64,000 bases of DNA, taken from the NCBI RefSeq assembly GCF_000422725.1, contig NZ_KE383909.1, positions 543,178 to 607,177 on the forward strand. Direction: 5' to 3'. The notes under the pieces were generated by a model, which was not told the DNA's origin, made no database searches, and worked only from the letters and a program-made list of their open reading frames with translations. Position numbers and translations under genes: made by a program. Of this stretch, positions 29,488 to 38,253 are shown in pieces; the first letter of the stretch is position 1, and each line of letters opens with the position of its first letter. The DNA comes from Flavobacterium subsaxonicum WB 4.1-42 = DSM 21790. Its GTDB lineage: Bacteria > Bacteroidota > Bacteroidia > Flavobacteriales > Flavobacteriaceae.

Positions 29488-30054
29488 TTATTTTATGCAC
29501 TTAAGTGTCTTTATAAAATAGGTCTCGGGCTCATATTTTTGCCCCATAGCCTCGCTTTGCAGGTCCTTTTTTATTATATAGTCCACCGTTTCAGTAGCAT
29601 ACTTAACTCGTATGAATGATATTTGCGACTTTTCAAGCTCTTCTAACGATCCTTTTGTAAATAAAAACATTCCGGTAAGCACACGTATGTTATTTTTCTC
29701 GTTATTGTCGTACATCAGGCCGGCGCACTGGTCTTCGGTAGCACTTAAAAGGGTAATAATTTTGCCATTATTAAGCTGCAGGTACACTTTAGAGGCTGCA
29801 TCAAGGCAATATTGCTGCGGAAAATCTTTGCTTTTAGACAGTAACTGAAAGTTTAATATGGGCGTACCCTGGCTTTTGCTAAGAGAAAAGAACAAAAACT
29901 GAGAGGTACCGGCAAATACCTTTTCGTACATTAAATAATCTTTGGTGGTTTTAAGTTCTTCTCCGGGGGTAGCATCCTCCACACTATATTGGCAGTCTTG
30001 TGCCGTTGCCATTAAAGAAAAAGCCAACATTAGGGCTAAAAAAAGTTGTTTCAT
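29488..30054 (-). CDS. Secreted hypothetical protein
   Basis: 188 aa. Signal peptide 1-18 (MKQLFLALMLAFSLMATA) before Gln-Asp-Cys. The mature protein is about 170 residues, beta-rich, with four or five cysteines ('DCQYS', 'YCLDAA', 'QCAGL', 'LKCIK') that could form disulfides. No membrane segment and no named family recognised. It is divergent from the TetR gene with 154 bp between the starts. Confidence 0.72.
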   Translation of the reverse strand: MKQLFLALMLAFSLMATAQDCQYSVEDATPGEELKTTKDYLMYEKVFAGTSQFLFFSLSKSQGTPILNFQLLSKSKDFPQQYCLDAASKVYLQLNNGKIITLLSATEDQCAGLMYDNNEKNNIRVLTGMFLFTKGSLEELEKSQISFIRVKYATETVDYIIKKDLQSEAMGQKYEPETYFIKTLKCIK

Positions 30055-30163
30055 TACAGTAAGTATAAAAAAATCAGGTTATTTATATAGCGTTGGCTAT
30101 ATGCCGCCAAATATAAATAAAATTACAGGACTATATGGATGTAGTAAATTTTTATACATAAAT

Positions 30164-30194
30164 AAACGAACATTCATTTATAATAGTATCTTTG
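30164..30194 (+). promoter_or_regulatory. Putative promoter and TetR operator of the tetR-MFS cluster
   Basis: A near-palindrome at 30164-30179 (AAACGAACATTCATTT, 12 of 16 positions symmetric) has the AAYGAAY-RTTCRTT form common for TetR/AcrR operators. It lies just upstream of TATCTTTG at 30187-30194, which fits the Bacteroidota -7 consensus TAnnTTTG. The operator therefore covers the spacer/-33 region, consistent with autorepression. The ATG of the regulator is 15 bp downstream. Confidence 0.65.
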
Positions 30195-30208
30195 CACAAA
30201 ATAATACT

Positions 30209-30802
30209 ATGCGCACACGGGATACTGATAAAGAAAAACTGGTTATTGCAAAAGCAATAGAGCAAATTGTGCAGGATGGTTTTCAGGGGTTTAGCATGAA
30301 TAAGCTTGCCAAAGCCTGCAACATATCGGTCGCCACATTGTACATTTATTACCAGGACAAAGACGACCTTATTATGAAGATAGGCGAGGAGATTGGCGTT
30401 GACTTCTTTGCATCTACAGTAAAAGATTTTTCGCCAGAGATGCCTTTTGAAGAAGGGTTATGGAAACAGTGGCAAAACCGCGCTGCCTTTGCATTGGAGT
30501 TTCCGCTACAGGTAGCCTGCTTTGAGGTTATTAAGCATTCGCCGTACCGCGACCAGATAATGCAGTCGGGACTCTTAGCCGATTTTAAAGTAATGATGCG
30601 GCAGTTTATAGATAATGCTTTAAACAATAAGCAATTAGTACCCATGTCTTTCGAGGTTTTCTGGAGTGTTGCCTACGGGCCGCTGTATACATTGCTCAAC
30701 TTTCACCGCGAAGGCAAAAGCATGGGAGGTAAGACCTTTACGCTTACGCCCGATATGATGGAGGAGGCGTTTAATGCCACCATTAAAGCCCTAAAACCAT
30801 AA
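30209..30802 (+). CDS. TetR/AcrR family transcriptional regulator
   Basis: 197 aa from ATG 30209; the frame is open far upstream, but the preceding codons overlap the promoter and the divergent gene. The N-terminal HTH 'AIEQIVQDGFQGFSMNKLAK' then 'CNISVATLYIYYQDKDDLI' is the TetR signature. The C-terminal helical ligand domain is unassigned. It heads a three-gene plus-strand set with an HMA-like protein (30814) and an MFS exporter (31095). That is the usual layout for a drug- or metabolite-responsive efflux operon, and autorepression through the operator at 30164 is likely. Confidence 0.92.
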   Translation: MRTRDTDKEKLVIAKAIEQIVQDGFQGFSMNKLAKACNISVATLYIYYQDKDDLIMKIGEEIGVDFFASTVKDFSPEMPFEEGLWKQWQNRAAFALEFPLQVACFEVIKHSPYRDQIMQSGLLADFKVMMRQFIDNALNNKQLVPMSFEVFWSVAYGPLYTLLNFHREGKSMGGKTFTLTPDMMEEAFNATIKALKP

Positions 30803-30813
30803 TATATCCAACT

Positions 30814-31035
30814 ATGGAAACTACTACCCAACTCTATATTTTTAAAACCGATATAGGCCCACTTTGCGCTAATTGCGAAGTACATAAAACCTTAAGCACC
30901 CATGCCGAAATACAGGAGTGGAGCATAGATACCGATGATGTAGATTGTGTGCTGCGTGTAGCAAGCGCTACGCTTACGCCGCAATCTATAATTGCGCTTA
31001 TCAATGCTTTGGGCCACCAATGCCACGAACTATAA
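30814..31035 (+). CDS. Small HMA-like protein (CxxC)
   Basis: 73 aa. The start 'METTTQLYIFKTDIGPLCAN' with 'CEVH' gives a CxxC motif (Cys18, Cys21), followed by 'IQEWSIDTDDVDCVLRV' and 'IIALINALGHQC'. The beta-alpha-beta-beta-alpha-beta rhythm resembles heavy-metal-associated chaperone domains, though the CxxC lies slightly differently from the classic GMTCxxC. It starts 11 bp after the TetR stop and so is probably cotranscribed. A metal- or thiol-linked role is inferred only. Confidence 0.72.
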   Translation: METTTQLYIFKTDIGPLCANCEVHKTLSTHAEIQEWSIDTDDVDCVLRVASATLTPQSIIALINALGHQCHEL

Positions 31036-31094
31036 ACAGGGGTTCAGTCATCAATCAAAATCAAATCAACCAAAATCATCAATCAAAAAACCGA

Positions 31095-32348
31095 ATGGAA
31101 CCTACCGCTAAAGCAGCCCCATTTACATTACATCAAAAAATAATAATTGCCATACTGGCGCTATTGCAATTTACTGTTATACTGGATTTTATAATCATAT
31201 CTCCATTGGGCGATATCCTTATGAAAAACCTGAATATGAGCACCGCCAACTTTGGCTATGCCGTATCGGCCTATGCTTTTAGTGCGGGTACATCGGGACT
31301 TTTGGCAGCGGGCTTTGCCGATAAATTCGACCGTAAAAAACTGCTTATCTTTTTTTACACTGGCTTTATAATAGGCACCGTTTTATGCGCCCTTTCTACC
31401 AGCTACTGGATGCTGCTTTCGGCACGTATTTTTACCGGGTTGTTTGGTGGGGTAATCGGGTCGGTTTCGCTGGCTATTGTGACCGATTTGTTTTTAATAC
31501 AGCAGCGTGGCCGCGTTATGGGTTTTATACAAATGGCCTTTGCCACCAGCCAGATACTGGGTATACCCTTAGGCCTGTATTTTACCAACCTATGGGGCTG
31601 GCATTCGGCTTTTTTAATGATAGCAGTACTGGGCGTACTCATACTTATTGCCATTGTTACTAAAATGCAGCCGGTTAATAAACACCTTGAATTACAGTTA
31701 GATAAAAGCCCGTTCCTGCACCTTTGGCATACGCTTAGCAACAAGCAGTACCAAATTGGCTTTGCGGCCATTGCGCTGCTAAGTGTGGGCGGATTTATGC
31801 TACAGCCCTTTGGCAGTGCTTACCTGGTTAACAACATTGGCATGACGCACGAGCAGCTGCCCCTTATATTTTTCTTTACAGGAATATCGGTACTAATTAT
31901 AATGCCATTGGTAGGTAAGCTGAGCGACAGGGTTAGCAAGTTCTGGCTGTTTGCGGCCGGGTCGCTTATTTCTATTGTTATGATTTTGATATACACTAAT
32001 ATAAACCCCATACCGCTATGGCAGGTAGTAGCCATTAATATGGTTATGTTTATGGGTATTATGAGCCGGATGATTCCCGCAACAACCCTAAACACGGGTA
32101 TCCCTGAGATGAAAGACCGTGGGGCGTATATGGCAATAACATCATCGCTTCAGCAAATTGCGGGCGGTATTGCAGCGGTTTGTGCCGGTTATATAGTGCA
32201 CCAGTCTACCAAGACCAGTCCCCTCGAAAATTACAATATACTGGGCTATGTAATTGCAGCCGTAACGCTTTGCTCGGTATTTTTAATCCGCAGGGTGGCG
32301 CAACTGGTAAAATCTAAAGTTGCTGAGCCTGTATTGGTTACAGAATAA
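31095..32348 (+). CDS. MFS transporter (drug:H+ antiporter-like)
   Basis: 417 aa from ATG 31095 ('MEPTAKAAPFTLHQK'). The open frame extends 50 codons upstream but overlaps the previous gene in another frame and looks non-coding there. Twelve hydrophobic segments are visible, with 'GFADKFDRKKLLIF' between helices 2 and 3 (the MFS loop motif) and 'GKLSDRVSKFW' between 8 and 9. The first helix 'LLQFTVILDFIIISPLG' resembles DHA-family proton antiporters. Control by the upstream TetR protein is likely; the substrate is unknown. Confidence 0.92.
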   Translation: MEPTAKAAPFTLHQKIIIAILALLQFTVILDFIIISPLGDILMKNLNMSTANFGYAVSAYAFSAGTSGLLAAGFADKFDRKKLLIFFYTGFIIGTVLCALSTSYWMLLSARIFTGLFGGVIGSVSLAIVTDLFLIQQRGRVMGFIQMAFATSQILGIPLGLYFTNLWGWHSAFLMIAVLGVLILIAIVTKMQPVNKHLELQLDKSPFLHLWHTLSNKQYQIGFAAIALLSVGGFMLQPFGSAYLVNNIGMTHEQLPLIFFFTGISVLIIMPLVGKLSDRVSKFWLFAAGSLISIVMILIYTNINPIPLWQVVAINMVMFMGIMSRMIPATTLNTGIPEMKDRGAYMAITSSLQQIAGGIAAVCAGYIVHQSTKTSPLENYNILGYVIAAVTLCSVFLIRRVAQLVKSKVAEPVLVTE

Positions 32349-32380
32349 GGTATCGTTATCGTATTATGTCGTAAAATTGA

Positions 32381-32412
32381 TTAGATTTGAGTTCCAAAAA
32401 ACACAAATCTAA
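32381..32412. promoter_or_regulatory. Perfect inverted repeat with embedded -7 box before the aldose dehydrogenase
   Basis: TTAGATTTG (32381-32389) and CAAATCTAA (32404-32412) are exact reverse complements around a 14-base spacer, 6 bp before the ATG at 32419. The left arm contains TAGATTTG, a TAnnTTTG match. The right arm is followed by CTTTTT, so it could equally act as a terminator hairpin for the MFS gene. Confidence 0.5.
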
Positions 32413-32418
32413 CTTTTT

Positions 32419-33858
32419 ATGATCGCTAAATATTTAATCATTCCGGTGCTGGTTTGCACGGGCATCGGCGTAAGCCTTACTTTAGAGGCAAATGATGGCT
32501 ACTGCGCAGTAACGGATGTACACCAGCCATCTGCCACAGCAACACCTGCCGAGAACTATGCCAACTATTGCAGCGGCTGCCACGGCGAAAAAATGGACGC
32601 GTTTACCGACAGGCAATGGAAACACGGCAACAGCCTTAAAGATTTAATGAAGGCTATTAAAAATGGCTACGCAAACGAGGGTATGCCGGCTTTTGCCAAA
32701 ACATTTACCGATGCCGAGATTAAAGAACTCTCTGAATATATACTAAAGGGCATTAAAAATGTAGAGGCCTACAATTTTGATGCTGTGCCGGTTAGCAGCA
32801 CTTTTACAAGCGAAAAACTTACCGTAAAATTAGATACTATTGCAACAGGGCTTGATGTGCCGTGGGGTATGGCTTTTTTACCGGACGGAACAATGTTTGT
32901 TACCGAAAGGGGCGGCAAATTGTACCGTGTTAAAAACAAAAAGAAGCAGGAAATTACGGGTGTGCCCGAAGTGCTTGCCGAAGGCCAGGGCGGCTTGCTT
33001 GATGTTATTGTGCACCCTGATTTTGCTAACAACAGCTACATTTACCTTTCGTATTCCAAGCCTAAAAAAACTAATCAGGGCACCGTTGCCACAACTGCAG
33101 TTATACGCGCTAAAGTGGAAAGCAACAAGCTAATTGATAGTAAGATAATTTTCGAGGCACTGCCATATGCTCCAACGCGCCATCATTATGGCAGCCGCAT
33201 GGTGTTCGATAAAAATGGTTACCTGTTTATATCGGTAGGCGAGCGCGGTAACGAAAGGCAGAACCCGCAGAGCCTGGATGATAACCAATTGGGTAAAATT
33301 CACCGTATTAAAGATGATGGATCGATACCGGCCGATAATCCGTTTAAAGATAAGGCCGGCAAACCTACCACGCTGTATTGCTATGGTAACCGCAACCCGC
33401 AGGGGCTTGCCATAAACCCCGATACCGGTGCGCTTTGGGAAAACGAACACGGCCCACGTGGCGGCGACGAGGTTAACATCATCGAACCCGGCAAAAACTA
33501 CGGCTGGCCGCTTACCAGCTATGGCATTAACTACGATGGCAACACCATAACCGATAAAACTACGGCACCCGGCATACAAAACCCAGAGCTGTACTGGATA
33601 CCGTCTATAGCGCCATCGGGCATGGCATTTTTAACTACAGATGTTTACAAACCCTGGAAAGGCGCTGTACTTGTAGGGTCGCTGCGGTTTAAATATTTAA
33701 ACCTCTGCTACCTTGACGGCAACAAAATAGTAAAGCAGGAAAAGCTGCTTAAGAATATTGGCCGTGTAAGAGACGTTCGGCAGGGGCCGGATGGCTTTAT
33801 ATACGTAGCAGTAGAAAGTCCGGCTGCGGCTGTTTACAGGCTTGTGCCGGTAGAGTAG
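32419..33858 (+). CDS. Cytochrome c-PQQ-dependent sugar (aldose) dehydrogenase fusion
   Basis: 479 aa. N-terminal export signal (~1-24), then a class I cytochrome c domain at ~45-115 with heme motif C51-S-G-C54-H55 and candidate axial Met89. The rest (~135-479) is a six-bladed propeller of the soluble glucose/aldose dehydrogenase (YliI/Asd) family: 'LDVPWGMAFLPDG', 'GGLLDVIVHPDF', 'HHYGSRMVFD', 'GNRNPQGLA', 'HGPRGGDEVN'. It would oxidise sugars in the periplasm using PQQ and pass electrons to the fused heme. No PQQ synthesis genes are in the window. It is followed by a terminator. Confidence 0.92.
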   Translation: MIAKYLIIPVLVCTGIGVSLTLEANDGYCAVTDVHQPSATATPAENYANYCSGCHGEKMDAFTDRQWKHGNSLKDLMKAIKNGYANEGMPAFAKTFTDAEIKELSEYILKGIKNVEAYNFDAVPVSSTFTSEKLTVKLDTIATGLDVPWGMAFLPDGTMFVTERGGKLYRVKNKKKQEITGVPEVLAEGQGGLLDVIVHPDFANNSYIYLSYSKPKKTNQGTVATTAVIRAKVESNKLIDSKIIFEALPYAPTRHHYGSRMVFDKNGYLFISVGERGNERQNPQSLDDNQLGKIHRIKDDGSIPADNPFKDKAGKPTTLYCYGNRNPQGLAINPDTGALWENEHGPRGGDEVNIIEPGKNYGWPLTSYGINYDGNTITDKTTAPGIQNPELYWIPSIAPSGMAFLTTDVYKPWKGAVLVGSLRFKYLNLCYLDGNKIVKQEKLLKNIGRVRDVRQGPDGFIYVAVESPAAAVYRLVPVE

Positions 33859-33920
33859 GGCTGTGATATTGAAGATTAAGTGCAGTCTCAGGTTCGATCT
33901 CTATATGACTCACAAAAACA

Positions 33921-33953
33921 AAACCCCTGTAAACACAATGCTTACAGGGGTTT
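33921..33953. terminator. Bidirectional terminator
   Basis: Arms AAACCCCTGTAA (33921-33932) and TTACAGGGGTTT (33942-33953) enclose a 9-base loop. It lies between converging genes. Confidence 0.85.
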
Positions 33954-33974
33954 ATTTGTTTGAATAGGTGCTGT

Positions 33975-35042
33975 TTATGGAATCAGGTTCTCGTTACGAA
34001 GCTGTTCAAACAGGTCGTAAAAAGAGCCTTCGGTGTGCTGAAAAGCGGTAAAACCCAGCTTACGGCTTTTAGACATATCCGTCATTACCTCAATAGGGCG
34101 GCCAAGGTCAAGGTCGGTATGCCATGCGGATGCCAGTCGGTCTAAATTGGACTCGGCTAAATTATGGCGTTCGGCAATTTCCTTCCAAACCGCGGCATCA
34201 TTAGCCATTTCTTCTTCAAGCGGATGTATGGTTCCATCAAAGCCAACAGCTTCAATACCAAAATGTTCGGCTATTTTATTCCACAGCCATTTCCACCTGA
34301 AAAAGTCGCCGTTAACAATGTTAAATGCCTCGTTACGTGCCGCATCGGTGGTAGAAGCCCAGATAAGTTGGCGTGCCAGCATCCTTGCATCGGTAACATC
34401 AGAGAGGCCGTTCCATTGCGCTTCAGATCCCGGCCAGCGGAACGGCCTGCCGGTTTCTTTACAAATGGTTGCGTAAACGGCCAGCGTGGTGCCCAGGTTC
34501 ATTAAATTGCCCACAGCCTTGCCAATAACAGTGTGCGGGCGATGAATGCTCCATGTAAAGCCATCGCGGTCTGCGGCAGCATACACTTCGTCTTCCTGTG
34601 CGTAGTAAAAGTTCTCAATATCAAGGCGTGGCTGCTCTTCCCTAAGTGGGGTTTCGGGTAAAAAGCCTTCTTTGGCATAAGCCTCAAACGGACCCAAGTA
34701 ATGTTTTAACCCGGTTACTAACGCCACGTGCTGCACTGATTTTTTTGCCGATAGCGCATTAAGCAAATTTCTAACCATCAGGCTGTTAACCCTAATATTT
34801 TCTGCCTCGGTATCGTTGCGCATCCAGCTGGTAATAAATATGTGGGTAGGGGCTATATTGTGTAGTGCCTTCTCTAAACTTTCGGGGTCTAAAAGGTTGG
34901 CGGCTACTGGTGTAAGGTTTTCTATATCCTGTTGTGGGTTCCTGGCAAGGCCGTAGGTGATCCAGCCTTTAGAAATAAGTTTTTGGGCAAGGTTGCTGCC
35001 TGTTATGCCGCTTGCGCCCACAACTAATGCTATTTTATCCAT
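33975..35042 (-). CDS. SDR family NAD(P)-dependent reductase, PRISE-like
   Basis: 355 aa from ATG 35042 ('MDKIALVVGASGITGSNLAQ'); the frame is open 23 codons further upstream, but the nucleotide-binding fold starts here. 'GASGITG' is the Rossmann loop. 'FYYAQEDEVY' and 'WSIHRPHTVIG' match progesterone 5-beta-reductase/iridoid synthase-like (PRISE) SDRs, which reduce activated C=C bonds. It starts 93 bp after the stop of the Crp-type regulator gene on the same strand, an association that suggests control by that regulator. The substrate is unknown. Confidence 0.88.
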   Translation of the reverse strand: MDKIALVVGASGITGSNLAQKLISKGWITYGLARNPQQDIENLTPVAANLLDPESLEKALHNIAPTHIFITSWMRNDTEAENIRVNSLMVRNLLNALSAKKSVQHVALVTGLKHYLGPFEAYAKEGFLPETPLREEQPRLDIENFYYAQEDEVYAAADRDGFTWSIHRPHTVIGKAVGNLMNLGTTLAVYATICKETGRPFRWPGSEAQWNGLSDVTDARMLARQLIWASTTDAARNEAFNIVNGDFFRWKWLWNKIAEHFGIEAVGFDGTIHPLEEEMANDAAVWKEIAERHNLAESNLDRLASAWHTDLDLGRPIEVMTDMSKSRKLGFTAFQHTEGSFYDLFEQLRNENLIP

Positions 35043-35135
35043 AATGCGAGTATTAAAATTTGTACTGCAAATTTCGGCAATGGATCTGGTGGAAAAAAGG
35101 ATATTAGTCACGCCAAAAATGTGAGGTTTATCACA

Positions 35136-35702
35136 TTAAAAGGTACTCATACGGCTCAGCGTTTCGCGCGAAATGCCAAGGTAAGAGGCTATTAACGCCT
35201 TTGGTACGCGGCTGAGTAAATCAGGGTACAGCTGCACAAACTGCGCGTACCGCTCTTCCGATTTCTGGCTCATAAGCGATAGTATCCTTTTTTGCAGGGC
35301 AATGTAACCGGCAGTGGTTTTCTTCATAAAAAAGTACTCCATTTTTTGCATTTCGGCGCACAGTTTTTCGCGGTTATCTATCGAGATAAAAAAGATATCG
35401 GTGTCTTCCAGGCAGTCGATATTTAGCGTAGCGTTTACTTTGTTATGATAGGCCTGCGGGTCTGATATCCACCAGTCTTCCATAGCAAATTGCAGTATGT
35501 GGGTCTTGCCTGCATCGTCTATATAAAACGATTTTAAAAGGCCTTTAACCACAAAATTATCGTTAGGGGCAGGGTTGTTGGCCTGTACCAAATACTGGTG
35601 CTTTTTGTAAGAGCGCGCTGTAAAGTGGCTCAGTACAAAGCTAAACTCATCATCAGTCAGTTTTACAATTTTCTCAATCTGCCTCCTTAAAATTTCTTCC
35701 AT
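35136..35702 (-). CDS. Crp/Fnr family transcriptional regulator
   Basis: 188 aa. The N-terminal cyclic-nucleotide-binding fold is visible ('KKHQYLVQANNPAPNDNFVVKGLLKSFYIDDAGKTHILQF'), then a dimer helix and the HTH 'VPKALIASYLGISRETLSR'. The effector-binding residues of true CRP are not evident. This is the common small Bacteroidota Crp type. It lies directly upstream of the SDR gene on the same strand and probably regulates it. Confidence 0.88.
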   Translation of the reverse strand: MEEILRRQIEKIVKLTDDEFSFVLSHFTARSYKKHQYLVQANNPAPNDNFVVKGLLKSFYIDDAGKTHILQFAMEDWWISDPQAYHNKVNATLNIDCLEDTDIFFISIDNREKLCAEMQKMEYFFMKKTTAGYIALQKRILSLMSQKSEERYAQFVQLYPDLLSRVPKALIASYLGISRETLSRMSTF

Positions 35703-35747
35703 AATAACAATGTAAACCGTTGCGGTAAAGATACGATTATTAAGCTG

Positions 35748-36923
35748 TTACGCCTTACTGCACAGCAGCACAACCTTTTCGTTATCAATGTTTGTGGTAA
35801 AAAAAGCATAGGTATCGCCGCCATCTTTAATCTTCCATTTCTTCTGTAACTCGGTTACTGCCAACGGAAAATTGCGCACGGTTACATTCATCTTTTCACC
35901 TTCTATAAATTGCTTAATTTCAGACTTTTGATACGGAATGATGTTGTTGATAATGAATCGCCTCCCTGCAAAATCGATAAGCTCATCTGATGTATATAAT
36001 TGCGAATGCTTGTGCAGTTTATTAATATTGTAATGACTGCTAACGGCATCAAACGCGCCCGATTTCATAATGGCACTGTTGGGTTCGTAGAGGTATTTTT
36101 TAGCGAGGCCGTAAGCGGCTTCGGCAGCATTATCATAGGTAGTTTCAAAAACCTCCTTGCCCTCTTTGGTAAGGTTAACAGCAAGCAGGGCAGGGGTGCC
36201 GGTAAAGCCTTTTTGTATGTGCCACAGCAACTCCTTAACCTCGTTATTAACGGCCACAATGTGTATCGCCTTAACCGAATGCAGCTCGGCCAATCCGGCA
36301 GTAAGATCCAGCAGCGGGGCCGTTTTTACAAGTACATTATTGGTATATTTAAAGTAGGTATCTAACAAATCGGGCACGCTGGGCAGACAGTCCTTCAGCA
36401 TAAAAACCTTGCCTTTAACATCGCTGCGGCGCGATGGGTCGGCATAGATCCAGTCCCACTGCCTGTTGGTAAGTGTCAGTATATCATGGCTATCGCCGGG
36501 CAGGCACTCAATATTTTCCGCGCCAAGCGTTTTAAAATTATGGGCAGCAATGGCCGATAGCTCAATGTTCATTTCGCAGTGCGTAACGTGCTGCATTACC
36601 TTGCTAAAGTAATAATCGTCTATGCCAAAACCGCCGGTTAGGTCGATAAGGCATTCGCCCGAAACCAGTCCCGATTTATACTTTGCCGCCACCTCCGACG
36701 ATGTTTGTTCGACGGAAATCTTGGACGGGTAGATAATATCCTCCGCTTCAAACCATGTAGGCAGCTTATCCTTAGCCTTTTGGCGTGCTGCTATCTGGTT
36801 AATAACATCGGTAAAGGGCACCTCCGGAAAAGGGTTCTTTTGCAATGCCAGTTGTGTAACGGCATCGGCAGTATGCTCGCGAATGTATTGCTGGATTTCG
36901 GGCTGTAATAATGTAGAAAGCAA
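35748..36923 (-). CDS. Class I SAM-dependent methyltransferase, THUMP-like C-terminus
   Basis: 391 aa. An N-terminal helical region is followed by the SAM-binding motif 'CLIDLTGGFGIDDYYF' (~90-105), 'HCEMNIELSAIA' and the substrate motif 'IYADPSRRS'. The C-terminal ~90 residues resemble the THUMP-like domain found in this methyltransferase family. The enzyme probably modifies RNA, but the site is not established. It starts 2 bp from the permease gene, with which it is cotranscribed. Confidence 0.85.
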   Translation of the reverse strand: MLSTLLQPEIQQYIREHTADAVTQLALQKNPFPEVPFTDVINQIAARQKAKDKLPTWFEAEDIIYPSKISVEQTSSEVAAKYKSGLVSGECLIDLTGGFGIDDYYFSKVMQHVTHCEMNIELSAIAAHNFKTLGAENIECLPGDSHDILTLTNRQWDWIYADPSRRSDVKGKVFMLKDCLPSVPDLLDTYFKYTNNVLVKTAPLLDLTAGLAELHSVKAIHIVAVNNEVKELLWHIQKGFTGTPALLAVNLTKEGKEVFETTYDNAAEAAYGLAKKYLYEPNSAIMKSGAFDAVSSHYNINKLHKHSQLYTSDELIDFAGRRFIINNIIPYQKSEIKQFIEGEKMNVTVRNFPLAVTELQKKWKIKDGGDTYAFFTTNIDNEKVVLLCSKA

Positions 36924-36925
36924 AG

Positions 36926-38005
36926 CTATATATCTTTAGTAAGGGCTTTAACAACAGGGTTTTGCGGAAAAAATTCCTTTGCAATAACCTTAATGGCGGT
37001 GTAAAGCGGTATGGCAACTATCATTCCTAATACGCCAAACACAAAGCCGCTTATCAGTATCACTATGAAGATCTCCAACGGATGCGAATTAACGCTGTTG
37101 GAAAATATTAACGGCGAACTAACATTGTTGTCTATAAACTGCGCAATGCTGTAGCCTATAACCACATACAGCGTAGTCGACAGCATTTCGCCCTGTGTTT
37201 CGGGCCCTATATTGCCCAGCAAAGTTAGCACAATTACCAAAACGGTTGCTATAACCGGCCCTATGTAAGGTATAATATTTAGCAATGCCGTTATAAAGGC
37301 TATTATAAAGGCATTTTTAACTCCAAAGATAAGTAGGGTGGCAAGGTACAGTGTAAACAGCACCGCCATTTGTATTATAAGCCCAATAAAATAGCGGCTT
37401 AGCAGGTAGTTTATTTTACGGAAAGAGTTGAGTATCTTGTCTTCATGCGCATCGGGCAGTAGTTTTTTAGCACCCACAAAAAACAGCTTGCGGTCTTTTA
37501 AGAAAAAGAAGGTTATGAAGAGTACGGATGCAAGTCCCATACCAAAACCGCTTAATATGCCAAGTAAAGAGTTAAGGAACAGTGGAATAAAGTTAAAGTT
37601 AAGCTTAGATGTAAGGTTGGCATCCTTTATCATTTTTTGGGTATCGATACCAAAATAGTCGTTTACCTGGGCCACCATTTGGTTAAAATCGCCCTCTAAT
37701 TTGTTGGTATCCAGTAAGGATAGGTTTTCACTTTGCGTGATGATAAGCGGAACGAACATCATTATAAAACCTACCAGCAAACTGAGTAAAAATACCAGTG
37801 TTACTATAACGGCCAGTATGTGCGGAAACTTTAGCTTGCGTTTTAAAAAGAATACAATAGGGCTGGCTACCATGCTAAGTATCAGGGCAACAAAAAGGTA
37901 AATAAGTACCGTTTGTATCTGGTACAAAAACATCAGTCCTATATATATAGCGGCCAGAACCAGTACGGCCCTGACTATGCCGTTAGCGATAATTTTAGAT
38001 GTCAT
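36926..38005 (-). CDS. AI-2E family transporter (PerM/UPF0118)
   Basis: 359 aa with seven to eight membrane segments: two at the N-terminus, one at ~60-85, then a soluble loop and a C-terminal bundle. 'LLNIIPYIGPVIA' and 'QFIDNNVSSPLIF' match the conserved motifs of the family. Members export small molecules or act as Na+/H+ antiporters; AI-2 export is shown only for some. It precedes the methyltransferase gene, 2 bp apart. Upstream 248 bp are shared with divergent poxB. Confidence 0.9.
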   Translation of the reverse strand: MTSKIIANGIVRAVLVLAAIYIGLMFLYQIQTVLIYLFVALILSMVASPIVFFLKRKLKFPHILAVIVTLVFLLSLLVGFIMMFVPLIITQSENLSLLDTNKLEGDFNQMVAQVNDYFGIDTQKMIKDANLTSKLNFNFIPLFLNSLLGILSGFGMGLASVLFITFFFLKDRKLFFVGAKKLLPDAHEDKILNSFRKINYLLSRYFIGLIIQMAVLFTLYLATLLIFGVKNAFIIAFITALLNIIPYIGPVIATVLVIVLTLLGNIGPETQGEMLSTTLYVVIGYSIAQFIDNNVSSPLIFSNSVNSHPLEIFIVILISGFVFGVLGMIVAIPLYTAIKVIAKEFFPQNPVVKALTKDI

Positions 38006-38253
38006 TTTGGGTTAGTTTGGTGATTTAGTACATCGAATGTATGAAAAATATCACGAATGCTTTTGCCTTTAATACAACATTAAGAATTGATGAAGTTTGT
38101 AGGATAAGGTTATGGCATGCAGCCGCGCCACTATAACGTTTGTAAGCCTTTTTAAACGTTATTACTACGTTAAATAGGGCAATCAGGCCAGTATTGTTTA
38201 GTAAATTTGATAGCCTTTGTAGCAAAAATTATTAAGGTTTAAATTACAATAGT

